A stretch of 64,000 nt of DNA from Palsa-506 sp963836355. GTDB lineage: Bacteria; Actinomycetota; Actinomycetes; Streptosporangiales; Streptosporangiaceae. Positions 16,977 to 25,470 of this stretch are shown here, in pieces. The notes beneath the pieces are model-generated. The model had not been told where the DNA came from. It did no database searches and was given only the letters and a program-made list of their open reading frames with translations. A program made the translations under genes and the position numbers. Within the stretch, counting starts at the first letter, position 1; each line of letters begins with the position of its first letter. The stretch spans positions 1-64,000 of the forward strand of contig CAWIJO010000012.1 of the NCBI GenBank assembly GCA_963836355.1. Direction: 5' to 3'.

Positions 16977-17981
16977 ATGGTTGATTCCAGGGGGTGGAGT
17001 GACGGTCAGTGATCGTATGCTGTGAGCGATCGCTTGACCGGCTGGCTGGTTTTGTCGTTGTGCCAGATGGCGGCGGTGAGCGCGAGGATGCGGGCCAGTA
17101 CGCGGGCGATGATGCCCTCCGGGGTCCTGCCACCGTGGCGTTCCAGGTCAAGCTGCCCCTTGAAGGTCCAGTTGACGGATTCAATGACCTGGCGCAGCGG
17201 CTTGAACAGGTTCTGCCCGGCGCGGCTGGCCTCGCCCTTGCGGACCGGCCGCAGCAGCACCAGCTCACGCTCAGTGAGGTCTGCCTCGAAGGCGCGGCCG
17301 AAGTAGTTCTTGTCCCCGATGATCACCTGCCCGGGGTGAGCTGCCGTGACGTCGCGGCCGGCCTCGAGCATGCCCAGCAGGGTCTCGCGCTCGTCTGCCT
17401 TCGCGCCCGCCAGGGCGAACATGACCGGCAGCCCGGTCAGGGTGCACACCAGGTGCAGCCGCAAACCCCAGAAGTACCGGGAGTGACTGGCGCAATAGCC
17501 GTACTCTGCCCACCCCGCCGCGTCGCTGCGCCTGACCGTCTCCCGGGAACAGCCGCACTGCACCGGGGCGGAGTCCACGACCCAGACGTCGTCGCTCCAC
17601 AGCGAGGTGTCCATGGCCAGCATCCGGATCACCCGGATGAACAGGAAGAACGCCTTCCGCACCCGCTTGTTCCACCCGGGCTGGCCAATCGTCCGCGGGA
17701 AAATGCCCGCCAGTTCCTTATCCGCGTACCGCAGCCACCGCCGCTCCGAGGTGAACCCCAGCAGGGCAGACATCACCGCCATCGTCAGCAGCTCCGCATC
17801 GCTGAGCGTGAGCGGAGTGCCAGTCGCCGGACGGACCGGGGCAAGGTCTGGCCAGTCCCGGAGCATGTCATCGACCTTGACGTACAGTGCAGTAGCGAGG
17901 GTCTCGATGTCGTTTTCCACAACTCGATCATGGGGACCCTCGCCTCTTCATGCGGGCCATCCCCTGGAATCACTCATCTAG
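16973..17981 (-). mobile_element. IS982-type insertion sequence
   Basis: A 1009-bp element with 25-bp terminal inverted repeats at 16973-16997 and 17957-17981. Reading inward both begin CTAGATG and share TGATTCCAGGGG, with three mismatches in 25. It carries a single transposase on the minus strand. CTAG occurs at both outer tips and could be part of the repeat or of the target, so the target duplication cannot be fixed from this copy alone. Confidence 0.85.
17006..17920 (-). CDS. IS982-family transposase, intact
   Basis: A 304-aa DDE transposase with an uninterrupted frame. WVVDSAPVQCG supplies the first Asp, VIIGDKNYFGRAFEADL the second, and ESVNWTFKGQLDLERHGG the Glu-containing third motif. 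The N-terminal domain (LSDAELLTMAVMSALLGF) is characteristic of IS982 relatives. It is among the few transposases in this window without a frameshift, so this element may be active. Confidence 0.88.
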   Translation of the reverse strand: MENDIETLATALYVKVDDMLRDWPDLAPVRPATGTPLTLSDAELLTMAVMSALLGFTSERRWLRYADKELAGIFPRTIGQPGWNKRVRKAFFLFIRVIRMLAMDTSLWSDDVWVVDSAPVQCGCSRETVRRSDAAGWAEYGYCASHSRYFWGLRLHLVCTLTGLPVMFALAGAKADERETLLGMLEAGRDVTAAHPGQVIIGDKNYFGRAFEADLTERELVLLRPVRKGEASRAGQNLFKPLRQVIESVNWTFKGQLDLERHGGRTPEGIIARVLARILALTAAIWHNDKTSQPVKRSLTAYDH

Positions 17982-18245
17982 GGCGATACCTCACCTGTGC
18001 CGGAGGCTGGCGCGGCGCACGCATCCGAGCTCATCCCGCGATAACGCTGGGTTTGCAATCCCGCGATCGCGCGACACCAGCTGACAGAGTCGGCGGATCG
18101 ACCCGCCGAACCCGTGTGCCGCCGCGTCATCCCGCCGCGACTGATGTGTGGCCATCAGCGCTGGGGCAGACCCAAACCCCAAGCCGCATGACCGAACCCG
18201 GCAAACGTTCATGGACAACGCACTAGCTAGCTAGCCGACAGCGCT

Positions 18246-18587
18246 GTCCGGGTCCGCCGCGAGTACGCCCAGCGCGCCCGGGCCGGTGGAATCACCTACC
18301 AGCAGATCGGCGAGGCGCTTGGCCTGGACCAAGGCGCGGACGGCACGTCCGGATTTGACCTCGCCGTCGCCGCGTTCGAGCACTTCGGGGGCGAGCCGGG
18401 CCTGTGGCCCCAGTCCAACTTCAACTACCACTGCGCGGCCTGCGGCGAATGGATCACCGACCGCGGCCCGTACGAGAGCCACCCAGAAGACGACGAAAGC
18501 GGCAGGCGCCGACTGCGCCCGGTTCGCCGCCGAGCTGGCAACCTGGCAGGCCGAGCGGGACGCCTGGGAGCGAGGCGAGGGCTGAGC
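18246..18587 (+). pseudogene. Decayed plasmid-type small protein with HTH-like and CxxC segments
   Basis: No start codon. The readable part begins VRVRREYAQRARAGG, continues ITYQQIGEALGLDQGADGTS (HTH-like), then YHCAACGEWITDRGPYESHP with a C-x2-C pair. It then shifts frame near 18490 into CARFAAELATWQAERDAWE and a stop at 18585-18587. Such text is common in hypothetical genes of actinobacterial integrative plasmids. I cannot assign a function. Confidence 0.45.
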
Positions 18588-19008
18588 AATGACCGGTGAG
18601 AAAATGACGGCCGGTTCCTTGACCACTCGGCCGTGTTCGTCCCCTACCTCGTCGAGGGCCGCCAGTCGGCCAGCGACCGTCAGGCGTGGCCGCGGCTGGC
18701 AAAGTCGAGCAGCAGTGCGGCCCCGATGAATGGCTGGTCACGATTGAGGACCGGCGATCTTGGCGTCCACGTGATCCTGGACAACGGCTGAGGAGAGCGC
18801 TCAGCTCCCTTAAGAATTCGATGGTCCTACGGACCGTCACCGGGCGGATGTGAATCGTTGATTCACGTATCAGCCGGGGTCCTTTCGGGGGTGATTGGCC
18901 GCGCTGAGCCGGGCAGGATGCTTGGAGTGGCTCCGCGTGGACTTGCGGCCGGACGCGCCACCCTATCCATCCGCAAGATGACGGCTGTAGGGGAAGAAGG
19001 TTCCCAGA
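18588..19008 (+). other. Intergenic with faint coding remnant
   Basis: A short stretch (about 18615-18800) reads FVPYLVEGRQSASDRQAWPRL in one frame and GPDEWLVTIEDRR in another. This suggests a frameshifted remnant of another small plasmid-like gene. Nothing else is recognised before the next start; a purine-rich GGGGAAGAAGG lies upstream of the gene at 19009. Confidence 0.3.
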
Positions 19009-19341
19009 ATGGGCGATGACAACAAGGTCCACCACGAGTACGAGCGCATCGTGGTCAGCAGTGAAGGCGCAACGGCCCGGGAGATCCGCATCTATGGCAG
19101 CGGGGACCGACTGATTCTTGACGGCTGGCAGGTTGCCGACGACAGCGGTCAGACTGCCTGGATCAGCGACGCCGGAGCCATAGCCGTCTTCGGCCAGCCG
19201 CTGTCTCCTGGCGAGACGACGGATGCCGGTCCGCTGTGGCTCTTCGACAACTTCTCCGAAGTCAAAGAGATGGGCCCCTGTTCACCACCGTTCATGGCTG
19301 AGGTCGCCAGGGCCCTCGGCGAGAGGTACGAGCCCGCTTAG
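19009..19341 (+). CDS. Hypothetical 110-aa protein
   Basis: Starts ATG with GGGGAAGAAGG about 8 bp upstream, a good ribosome site. The sequence MGDDNKVHHEYERIVVSSEG is followed by alternating beta-strand text (REIRIYGSGDRLILDGWQVAD) and a C-terminal helix. It is acidic with no signal or membrane segment. No domain is recognised. It lies among gene fragments, but its frame and codon use look healthy. Confidence 0.6.
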   Translation: MGDDNKVHHEYERIVVSSEGATAREIRIYGSGDRLILDGWQVADDSGQTAWISDAGAIAVFGQPLSPGETTDAGPLWLFDNFSEVKEMGPCSPPFMAEVARALGERYEPA

Positions 19342-19463
19342 GCCGAATTTTTACCGCGACGCCCCAGAGAGGGCCAACGCTGACCTGCTCGCCTTCTTGC
19401 GCGGCTGGCCAGCCCTGCCGGTCCTGGTTGCCGGGCTTGGCGCGCGCAAGAAAGGAAAGAGAT

Positions 19464-19840
19464 ATGGAGCTCACAGTGACCGGCGGCACCGGACTGATCG
19501 GCTCACAGGTGGTCCAGAAGCTGACCGCAGCCGGACACCAGGCCGTCCCAGCAGCACTGTCCACCGGCTTGGATCTGATCACGGGCAAGGGGCTGAACCA
19601 GGCGCTGGAAGGCGCCGAGGTCGTGGTCAACGTGGCGAACTCGCCGGCATTCGACGAAGCCTCCATAGGCTTCTTCCGCACCTCCATGAACAACCTGCTG
19701 GCCGCGGGGGACCGTGCCGGTACCGAGTGATCCTCTCGATCGTCGGCGTGGACCAGGTTCCCCAGCTGGACTACTGCCGTGCCAAGACCCTGCAGGAGGA
19801 CCTGCTCCGCCAGGGGCCATCGTCACCGGCCTGCCAGCAC
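19464..19840 (+). pseudogene. NmrA-like NAD(P)-binding protein, frameshifted and truncated
   Basis: Begins MELTVTGGTGLIGSQVVQKL with a GxxGxxG nucleotide loop, behind AGAAAGG as ribosome site. After VVVNVANSPAFDEASIGFF the frame ends at 19730. The continuation VILSIVGVDQVPQLDYCRAKTLQEDLLRQG lies in a neighbouring frame and carries the Y-x3-K-like motif. Similarity ends near 19840, about half the usual 250-aa length. The gene is therefore both shifted and cut short. Confidence 0.7.
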
Positions 19841-19943
19841 GCAGGCGGCCGACTCGCATACTCCCTGCAGCGGGGCGGCCGGGGCGCGCAGATGCCAGCA
19901 AAGCCGTACCGGCCGGACGACCCAGTCGGCATAGCCTGGCGTT

Positions 19944-20369
19944 ATGCAAGAATCCGACCACGTGCTCGCCGCACGCCGTCATGCAAACACCGCGCAGAGC
20001 GCTGGCGGTGACGCGGCCGTGCTGGCCAGCCTGGCTCAGACGGAAGCGCTGTTAGCCGTCACCGCAGCCATCGAACGTCTCGCGGCAGTGCTCACCGGAC
20101 CGAACCCGCCTGCGCCGCCACCGGCCGAAGGCCAGGCATACCGGGTCGAGGAAATACGCCGTCAGCACCCCAACGCCTACATGCCGTGGACCGAGGACGC
20201 CGATGCTGCGCTGCTGGCCGCCCACCGCGCTGGTCACGATGTGGCCACGCTCGCCGACACCTTCGGCCACCAGCCATCGGCCATCCGCGCCCGGCTGAAC
20301 CGCCTAGGCGCAGAGGCCGCGGATCTTCCGAGCCCGCCCGCCGACCCGGCGCCAGGGTCTCCGACATAG
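19944..20369 (+). CDS. Small protein with C-terminal helix-turn-helix, unknown function
   Basis: A 141-aa acidic/Ala-rich protein. The N-terminal half is helical. Residues about 80-125 (WTEDADAALLAAHRAGHDVA followed by TLADTFGHQPSAIRARLNRL) form a SANT/HTH-like unit similar to those found at the end of some helicase- or restriction-associated proteins. A DNA-binding role is plausible. No operon partner is evident; the downstream DNA is a transposase fragment. Confidence 0.5.
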   Translation: MQESDHVLAARRHANTAQSAGGDAAVLASLAQTEALLAVTAAIERLAAVLTGPNPPAPPPAEGQAYRVEEIRRQHPNAYMPWTEDADAALLAAHRAGHDVATLADTFGHQPSAIRARLNRLGAEAADLPSPPADPAPGSPT

Positions 20370-20479
20370 CCGATCCGGTGGCCATGTCCAGCACGCCGCG
20401 CCACCGGAGATCCAGACCGGCACCGGCCTGGAGGGCGTCGCGAGCGCTAGTGACCAGCGCAGCGCCGCCGACCCGGCAG

Positions 20480-20653
20480 TGACCGTGCAGCAGCTGCGCC
20501 GGGATCCGCGAGCTGGGTTACCCCGGCAGCATGAACCTGCTCTACCGCTACATCACCGAGGGCCGGGTCGGGACTGACCGGCCGCACCTGTCGCCCAGGC
20601 ACGTCGCCCGGATCCTGCTCACCAGGAGGCCGGATGCCCTCAATGGCCGCTAG
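20480..20653 (+). pseudogene. ISL3-family transposase fragment
   Basis: Reads VTVQQLRR, then after a likely one-base shift IRELGYPGSMNLLYRYITEG and HLSPRHVARILLTRRPDALN, ending TAG. This matches the region after the HTH and before the zinc-ribbon-associated C-terminus of ISL3 transposases (the Arg-Glu-Ile-Arg ... Gly-Tyr-x-Gly-Ser ... Leu-Tyr-Arg-Tyr pattern). The catalytic domain is absent. Confidence 0.6.
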
Positions 20654-20815
20654 CAGGGATTAGCCATGAGAAGCTGCCAAGAGCGGCATTCTGCTCCCAA
20701 ACTGCCCCCTCAACGATCTTCCGGGCGGCGGGCCGGCAGCGGTCACAGCCGGTGGAATTGCCCGCGGCCTCGGGCATCGCCCGCTGCTTACGATCCGGGG
20801 ACTGGCAGGCGCATG

Positions 20816-21064
20816 TCAGCCTGTCCAGATGACCCGCGTGACCAGCACGAGATCGTCAGGCTTGTAGACCAGGAACGTCACCAGGCCAGCCTGCCCGAAT
20901 GGCAGGGTCCGCAGCGGCCGATCCGGCTCACCAGGCCGGCGCTGGTACTCCGCCGGGTCCACGATCACAACGGCGTCCAGGAAGTCGGACAGCGCAAGCT
21001 GCACATGCGGTGGCATTCCGGCGAGCTGCTCAGCAGCCAGGTCCTCCAGCTCCCACCGGAACAA
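20816..21064 (-). CDS. RelE/ParE-like toxin
   Basis: An 82-aa basic protein with the small RelE/ParE fold pattern: helical start FRWELEDLAAEQLAGMPPHV, then strands VVIVDPAEYQRRP, LRTLPFGQAGLVTFLVYKPD and DDLVLVTRVIWTG. It begins 2 bp after the stop of the DUF6247 gene, antitoxin first, as in many type II modules. RelE-type toxins cleave mRNA on the ribosome, while ParE-type toxins poison gyrase; the sequence does not decide between them. Confidence 0.65.
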   Translation of the reverse strand: MFRWELEDLAAEQLAGMPPHVQLALSDFLDAVVIVDPAEYQRRPGEPDRPLRTLPFGQAGLVTFLVYKPDDLVLVTRVIWTG

Positions 21065-21066
21065 GC

Positions 21067-21402
21067 TCAGGCACCGAACTGCGCGCGGAACTCCTCGCGA
21101 GTGATCCGGTGCTCGGGCCCGGGCGACCCGCCGGCTAGATACCGCTCCATCCGCGCTAGGAAGTCCCGCTGCCCAGCCGGGTCACGCTGCCACTCGAGCG
21201 CCTCGATCCACCACCGCCGCACCGCCGTGGTCAATACCCTCAGGTCTCCGGTCTCCCGGGCCCCCGCAAACGCGGCGTCCAGCTCGGCCTCATACTGCGC
21301 CACCACCTCAGGGACAGCGCTCGCCGCCAGCACGGCCCGGATCGCCGCAGGCGTCTCCGCCGGGCGCCCCGCAACCGGAGGCTCATGCTGCTGTGCGGTC
21401 AT
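21067..21402 (-). CDS. DUF6247 family antitoxin-like protein
   Basis: A 111-aa protein from ATG 21402 (or 115 aa from ATG 21414). It contains the DUF6247-like core: PAAIRAVLAASAVPEVVAQY, then ARETGDLRVLTTAVRRWWIEAL and a C-terminal MERYLAGG. In actinobacteria this family lies directly upstream of RelE-like toxins, as here (2-bp gap). It would neutralise the toxin and probably repress its own promoter. No clear operator was found upstream. Confidence 0.65.
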   Translation of the reverse strand: MTAQQHEPPVAGRPAETPAAIRAVLAASAVPEVVAQYEAELDAAFAGARETGDLRVLTTAVRRWWIEALEWQRDPAGQRDFLARMERYLAGGSPGPEHRITREEFRAQFGA

Positions 21403-21526
21403 GTCGGCCAGCATAGCCCGGCCCGCCGACAGTCACCGGACCGCGAGATGCCGCTGGGTGCACGACAGCTTTGTTGGGGATGATCTTGTCTGGCTGGTGA
21501 CCTCAGGGTCTGAGTCGCGGTGTCTG

Positions 21527-23284
21527 TCAGATGGCCAACCGGAGCTGGGTTGTGCTGGCTGGGCGGGAGGGCCAGAGTTCGTCCCACCGGCCGCTGGCGT
21601 GCTGGCAGCGCAGGGCGATGACGTCGGCGGCGCCCTGGACGGTCCAGTGCATCCCGGACTGCTTGGCGCGCTGGCACACGATTTGCTTGCAAGCTGCCTC
21701 GATTGCTCCTGATCCGGTGAACATGCCCAGCTTCTTGAAGTGGGCGTAGCGCATCCGGTGGATGTTGTGCTCGAAGTAGCCGAGTTTCCTGTCCAGGTCC
21801 TCGGCCTTGATCCCTTCCAGGGGGTAGCAGCGGGCGGCGGTGATGATCGCCTCGATGTTCCCGGCGTCCAGGTCGTCGAGCCTGCGTGCCAGCCACTGTG
21901 CCGGGTCGGGGGTGATGAACGCCAGGTGAGCGGCGAGGTCGTGCAGGTGCTCTCGGGCGTGGTAGATATCCACGATGTGGGTGACGTGCGGGTAGAGCGC
22001 CTCAGCCATGGTCCAGATCCAGGCCGCGCCGTCGCCGAGCGCGACGGCCTGCCGGAAGTACTCGCCGCCGCGGCGGGCGTACTCGGCCTCCACCAGGCCG
22101 GCGAGGGCGTCCTTGCCATCGAAGGTGAAGGCGTAGCTGGACGAGCCCGGGTCCATCACCGGCCTGCCCCTGGCGTCGAGCCCGGACACGGTGAACAGCC
22201 GGGCGAGCTTGACCTCCCGGGTGCCGGCCCTGGCGTTGCCGTCCTTGCCCGGCCGACCCTCGGTCTCGGAGGCGCGGACCGGGACGCCGGTGCCATCCAC
22301 TTCCGCATACAGCATGTCCGGGACCGGGTCGCGCGGGGGCAGCGGCGCGATCGTGCGGGCGCGGATCGCGGCGGCCTCGGCAGCGGCCGCTGCCCGGGCG
22401 GCCGCGCCGCTGGCTTCGGCGGACCGCTCGACGGTCCTGGCGCTGATGCTGATCCCGGCGAGATCAGACAGCAGGCCGGCGGCCCGGCCGAACGGGACCT
22501 CGGCGCCGGCCCGGGCGATCATCTCGGCCAGGCCAGGGGACAGCGAGGAGCCGACCACGCCCAGCTGCTGGTCGCGGGGCGCAAACCCGCAGCCGCAATC
22601 ACGGCAGTGATACCACGCCCGGCTGAGCGTCACCGGGCCGAGCACCGTGCTGAACGTCTTGGGCAGGCAGCCCGCATAGGCCCCCTGGTGACCCTGTCCG
22701 CAGTCAGCACGCGGGCCGCAGTACCCGTCCTCGCCCGGCCAGCACGGCCCGCAGCAGCCGGGCGCCGGCGGAAGCCAGCGCGGCGCGCATCGCCTGCTCC
22801 AGCACGCCCAGCCCGCCGCCCTCCTGCCCGAGCATGTCCGCGGCGAGCCCGGCCAGCCTGGCTACCTCGGCGGCGGCGATCTCCGCGAGCTGCGCGGCGA
22901 GCCCCCCCTTTCCCCCTCCGCCGGAGGGGGCGCCAGGCCGGTGACCGGCCGGGCCGCGCAGATCGCCTCGCTGACCTCGCTCACCTCCTCCACCAGGCCC
23001 AGGAACCGCTGGTGCTCAGCGACCTCCCGCTCCGCTTTCTCAAGTTCCGCCCCCGGCCTCAGGTGCACATTCACCGTCTTCCCGCCGACCCGGCGGGTCA
23101 GGTTGTACTGCGGCCCGTGCCCCCGGTGCCCGGCCTGCGCGCAGGCGCAGTTCGGCTTGCCGCACTTGCGCCACACCGCGTTCAGCGCGCCCCGGCGGAA
23201 ATCCCCCACCTGTGACAGCAGGCCGAACAGCTCGGCGCGGCGGCGCTCCAGCCACGGCAGGTCACGACCGGACAGATCTGCCAC
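21527..23284 (-). pseudogene. ISKra4-family transposase with two compensating frameshifts
   Basis: One long gene read as three pieces. 23284-22909: N-terminal DUF6788-like domain (WRKCGKPNCACAQAGHRGHG with its Cys cluster, and TRRVGGKTVNVHLRPGAEL). At the run of seven C (22902-22908, G on the coding strand) the reading moves -1 to GLAAQLAEIAAAEVARLAGL. Near 22737, in another G run, it moves back to DGYCGPRADCGQGHQGAYAG and the DDE core: MLYAEVDGTGVPV (Asp), VALGDGAAWIW (Asp) and GSGAIEAACKQIVCQRAKQSG (Glu). The two shifts cancel, so a full-length protein of about 585 aa existed. Confidence 0.8.
22902..22930 (-). other. G-run and GC hairpin at the ISKra4 frame junction
   Basis: On the coding (minus) strand a perfect hairpin, CCCCCTCC / GGAGGGGG (22912-22930, three-base loop), precedes AAA and seven G. 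A Shine-Dalgarno-like GGAGG lies a few bases before the G run, at which the reading frame changes by -1. This could be a programmed slippage site, or simply an indel-prone run. Confidence 0.4.
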
Positions 23285-23489
23285 AGGACGCCTCCAAGTC
23301 TGAGTGCCAATGTCACTCAGGCTAGCCTAGCGACCTGCGCTAACCAAGCACCGCCATGGCGGCAAGATCTCGTCTGACCAGGCACGCGCCCTTGCGGCGT
23401 GAGCGGGCGTGAGCGTGTTCCGGTTGGATCGTGCAAGAGGGGTAACGGCAATGCCTGCCTCGGCCCGGTCCCGGGCCTACGGTTGAGGC

Positions 23490-24368
23490 ATGGAATTCGT
23501 GACCTTGAATAACGGTGTCGAGCTGCCTGCTCTCGGTCTTGGGGTCTTCCAGACGCCGCCGGAGGAGACGAGGGCCGCAGTCGAGACGGCGCTCGCTGAC
23601 GGCTACCAGCACGTGGACACAGCCGCGGCGTACGGCAACGAGCGGCAGGTGGGCGAGGCTATCCGGAACTCGGGCCTCGAGCGGCCGGAGGTCTTTATCG
23701 AGACCAAGATCTGGATCAGCGACTACGGATACGACAAGACCCTGCATGGTTTCGAGAAGAGTGCGCGCAAGCTCGGCGTCGATCAGATCGATTTGCTGAT
23801 TCTCCACCAGGCTCTCCCGTCGGAGTTCGAAAAGACCCTGGAGGCCTACCGGGCGCTGGAGACGCTGCTCGCTGACGGCAAGGTCCGAGCCATCGGCGTC
23901 AGCAACTTCATGGCCGGTCACCTCAGCAGGCTGCTGGACCGCGCGACGGTGGTGCCCGCGGTCAACCAGATCGAGGTCCACCCCTACTTCGCGCAGCCAC
24001 AGGTGCAGGACTTCGGTGCCGAGCACGGCATCCTCACCCAGGCTTGGTCACCGATCGGCGGGATCACCTTCTACCGCGACGGTAGCCACGGCAGCACCCT
24101 CGCCGACCCAGTCATCGGAGACATTGCCACTGCCCACGGCAAGACCCCCGCCCAGGTGATGCTGCGCTGGGGCCTGCAACACGGACGCTCGGTGATCCCC
24201 AAGTCCACCAAGCCCAGCCGCATCGCCGAGAACATCAACGTCTTCGACTTCGAGCTGTCCGCGGACGAGATCACCGCGATCGACGTCCTGGACACCGGCC
24301 GTCGCGGTGGCCCCGAGCCGGACGCCATCACCCTCGAAGCCTTCGGCCGCGAGATCCCGGAAACCTGA
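23490..24368 (+). CDS. Aldo/keto reductase
   Basis: A 292-aa NADPH-dependent (beta/alpha)8 oxidoreductase. VELPALGLGVFQTPPEE and HVDTAAAYGNERQVGEAI contain the catalytic Asp and Tyr, IETKIW the Lys, and LLILHQALPSEF the fourth tetrad position where His is usual. The C-terminal SVIPKSTKPSRIAENINVFD is the cofactor-phosphate binding signature. It is intact and close to 2,5-diketogluconate reductase-type enzymes; the substrate is probably a small carbonyl. It lies alone between the ISKra4 element and the older recombinase relic. Confidence 0.92.
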   Translation: MEFVTLNNGVELPALGLGVFQTPPEETRAAVETALADGYQHVDTAAAYGNERQVGEAIRNSGLERPEVFIETKIWISDYGYDKTLHGFEKSARKLGVDQIDLLILHQALPSEFEKTLEAYRALETLLADGKVRAIGVSNFMAGHLSRLLDRATVVPAVNQIEVHPYFAQPQVQDFGAEHGILTQAWSPIGGITFYRDGSHGSTLADPVIGDIATAHGKTPAQVMLRWGLQHGRSVIPKSTKPSRIAENINVFDFELSADEITAIDVLDTGRRGGPEPDAITLEAFGREIPET

Positions 24369-24509
24369 AAGCCGCCGCCGAGCAGCTCGCGAGCAGACCC
24401 ACCCATCGCCGGACAGCAGATGCCGCAGCGAACGTCGGCAGGCCTCTGCCTGGACGTACCCGCTCACGGACCTGCGTCCACCGGTGTCACCACCGCCCGC
24501 TCATTGCTA

Positions 24510-25402
24510 GATCCGGGCGTCCGGCCAGCGGATGGTCGGGAACTCGTCGACCGTCACCAGGTGCAATGCCGTCCCGTCCGGGATCTTTTCGTCGGCTACC
24601 TGCGCGAACGCCAGCCCGCGCTGGACTACAACAGCCTCGCCAAACTGGCCGGCGATCTCGTCAGGCTGTTCTGGGTCGATCTTGAGCAGCACCATCCGGG
24701 GATCGACTCGCTTCAGCTAACGCCCGAGGTCGCATCCGCCTGGCGCCAGCGGATCTCCGTCCGTTCCAGGAACATCCCCGGACCGGACGGCCGCAAGGCA
24801 GCGGAACTCATCCCGCGGGCAAACACGCGCAGCGTAATGATGGAGGTCCGCGCCTTCTACCTCGACATCGCGCAATGGGCGCTGGATGAACCTCATCACT
24901 GGGCCCAGTGGGCCGTGCCCTGCCCGGTCAAGGAGACCGACTGCAACCGGGCCAAGGAAGACAAGCTGGTCAAGGCCCGGATGGATCAGCGGACACGGGA
25001 ACGCCTGCCGCGGCTGCCCGCCCTGGCACTCGCCTTAAACCACAACCGCCTCGCCGCCGCTGCACTGCTGGAGGCAGCCCAGCAGGCACCGCCCGGCAAT
25101 ACCTTCACCGCCGCCGGCCACACCATGGTTCACCTGCCGGCCCCCACTGCCTATACCGGCAGCATCTGGGCCCGCGAACCCGGAACGGAGCACCGCACCG
25201 ATCTGACCAAGCAGGAAAGCGAGGCCTTCTGGGCCTGGGCCTTCGTGGAAGTCCTGCGCCTGACCGGCATCCGGTTCGAGGAACTCCGGGAGCTCAGCAA
25301 CCACAGCATCGCCCAGTACCGCCTGCCGGCCAGCGGCGAACTGGTCCCCCTGCTGCAGATCGCCCCGTCCAAGACCGGCGCCGAGAGGCTCCTACCTATT
25401 GA
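24510..25402 (+). pseudogene. Left half of an older Tn554 TnpB-like tyrosine recombinase
   Basis: Reads ELVDRHQVQCRPVRDLFVGY, LRERQPALDYNSLAKLA, then FWAWAFVEVLRLTGIRFEEL with the first catalytic Arg, and LVPLLQIAPSKTGAERLL. Each block matches the complete recombinase encoded at 26685-29147 residue by residue in order. Similarity breaks exactly at ERLL (about 25393), where the inserted transposon begins; the right half resumes at 29546. The N-terminal part is also missing, so this relic was probably already truncated by the aldo/keto reductase side. An in-frame stop follows the junction at 25404-25406. Confidence 0.85.
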
Positions 25403-25412
25403 CTGAACTAAA
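25403..25412 (+). repeat. Left terminal inverted repeat of the Tn554-like element
   Basis: CTGAACTAAA, inverted with respect to 29530-29539. A few more bases outside it (ATT) also match, giving a partly conserved 16-bp end. Confidence 0.7.
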
Positions 25413-25470
25413 TCACGAGTTTCAGCATTTCAGAGACTAATACTGAACAGAGTAGCTATGGTCCCTGGTC

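Larger units (their letters stand above)
21527..23320 (-). mobile_element. ISKra4-type insertion sequence, borders not resolved
   Basis: Defined by its transposase. Just upstream of the start lies a hairpin, CTGAGTG / CACTCAG (23300-23306 / 23314-23320), that could belong to the right end. At the left, 21490-21526 contains CTCAGGGTCTGAGTCG, but I could not match convincing inverted repeats or a target duplication, so the true extent is uncertain. Confidence 0.5.

Noticed and set aside
21740..23215. 491-aa plus-strand open frame
   Set aside because: Fully antisense to the ISKra4 transposase, which has the DDE and Cys motifs; a long shadow is expected at this GC content.
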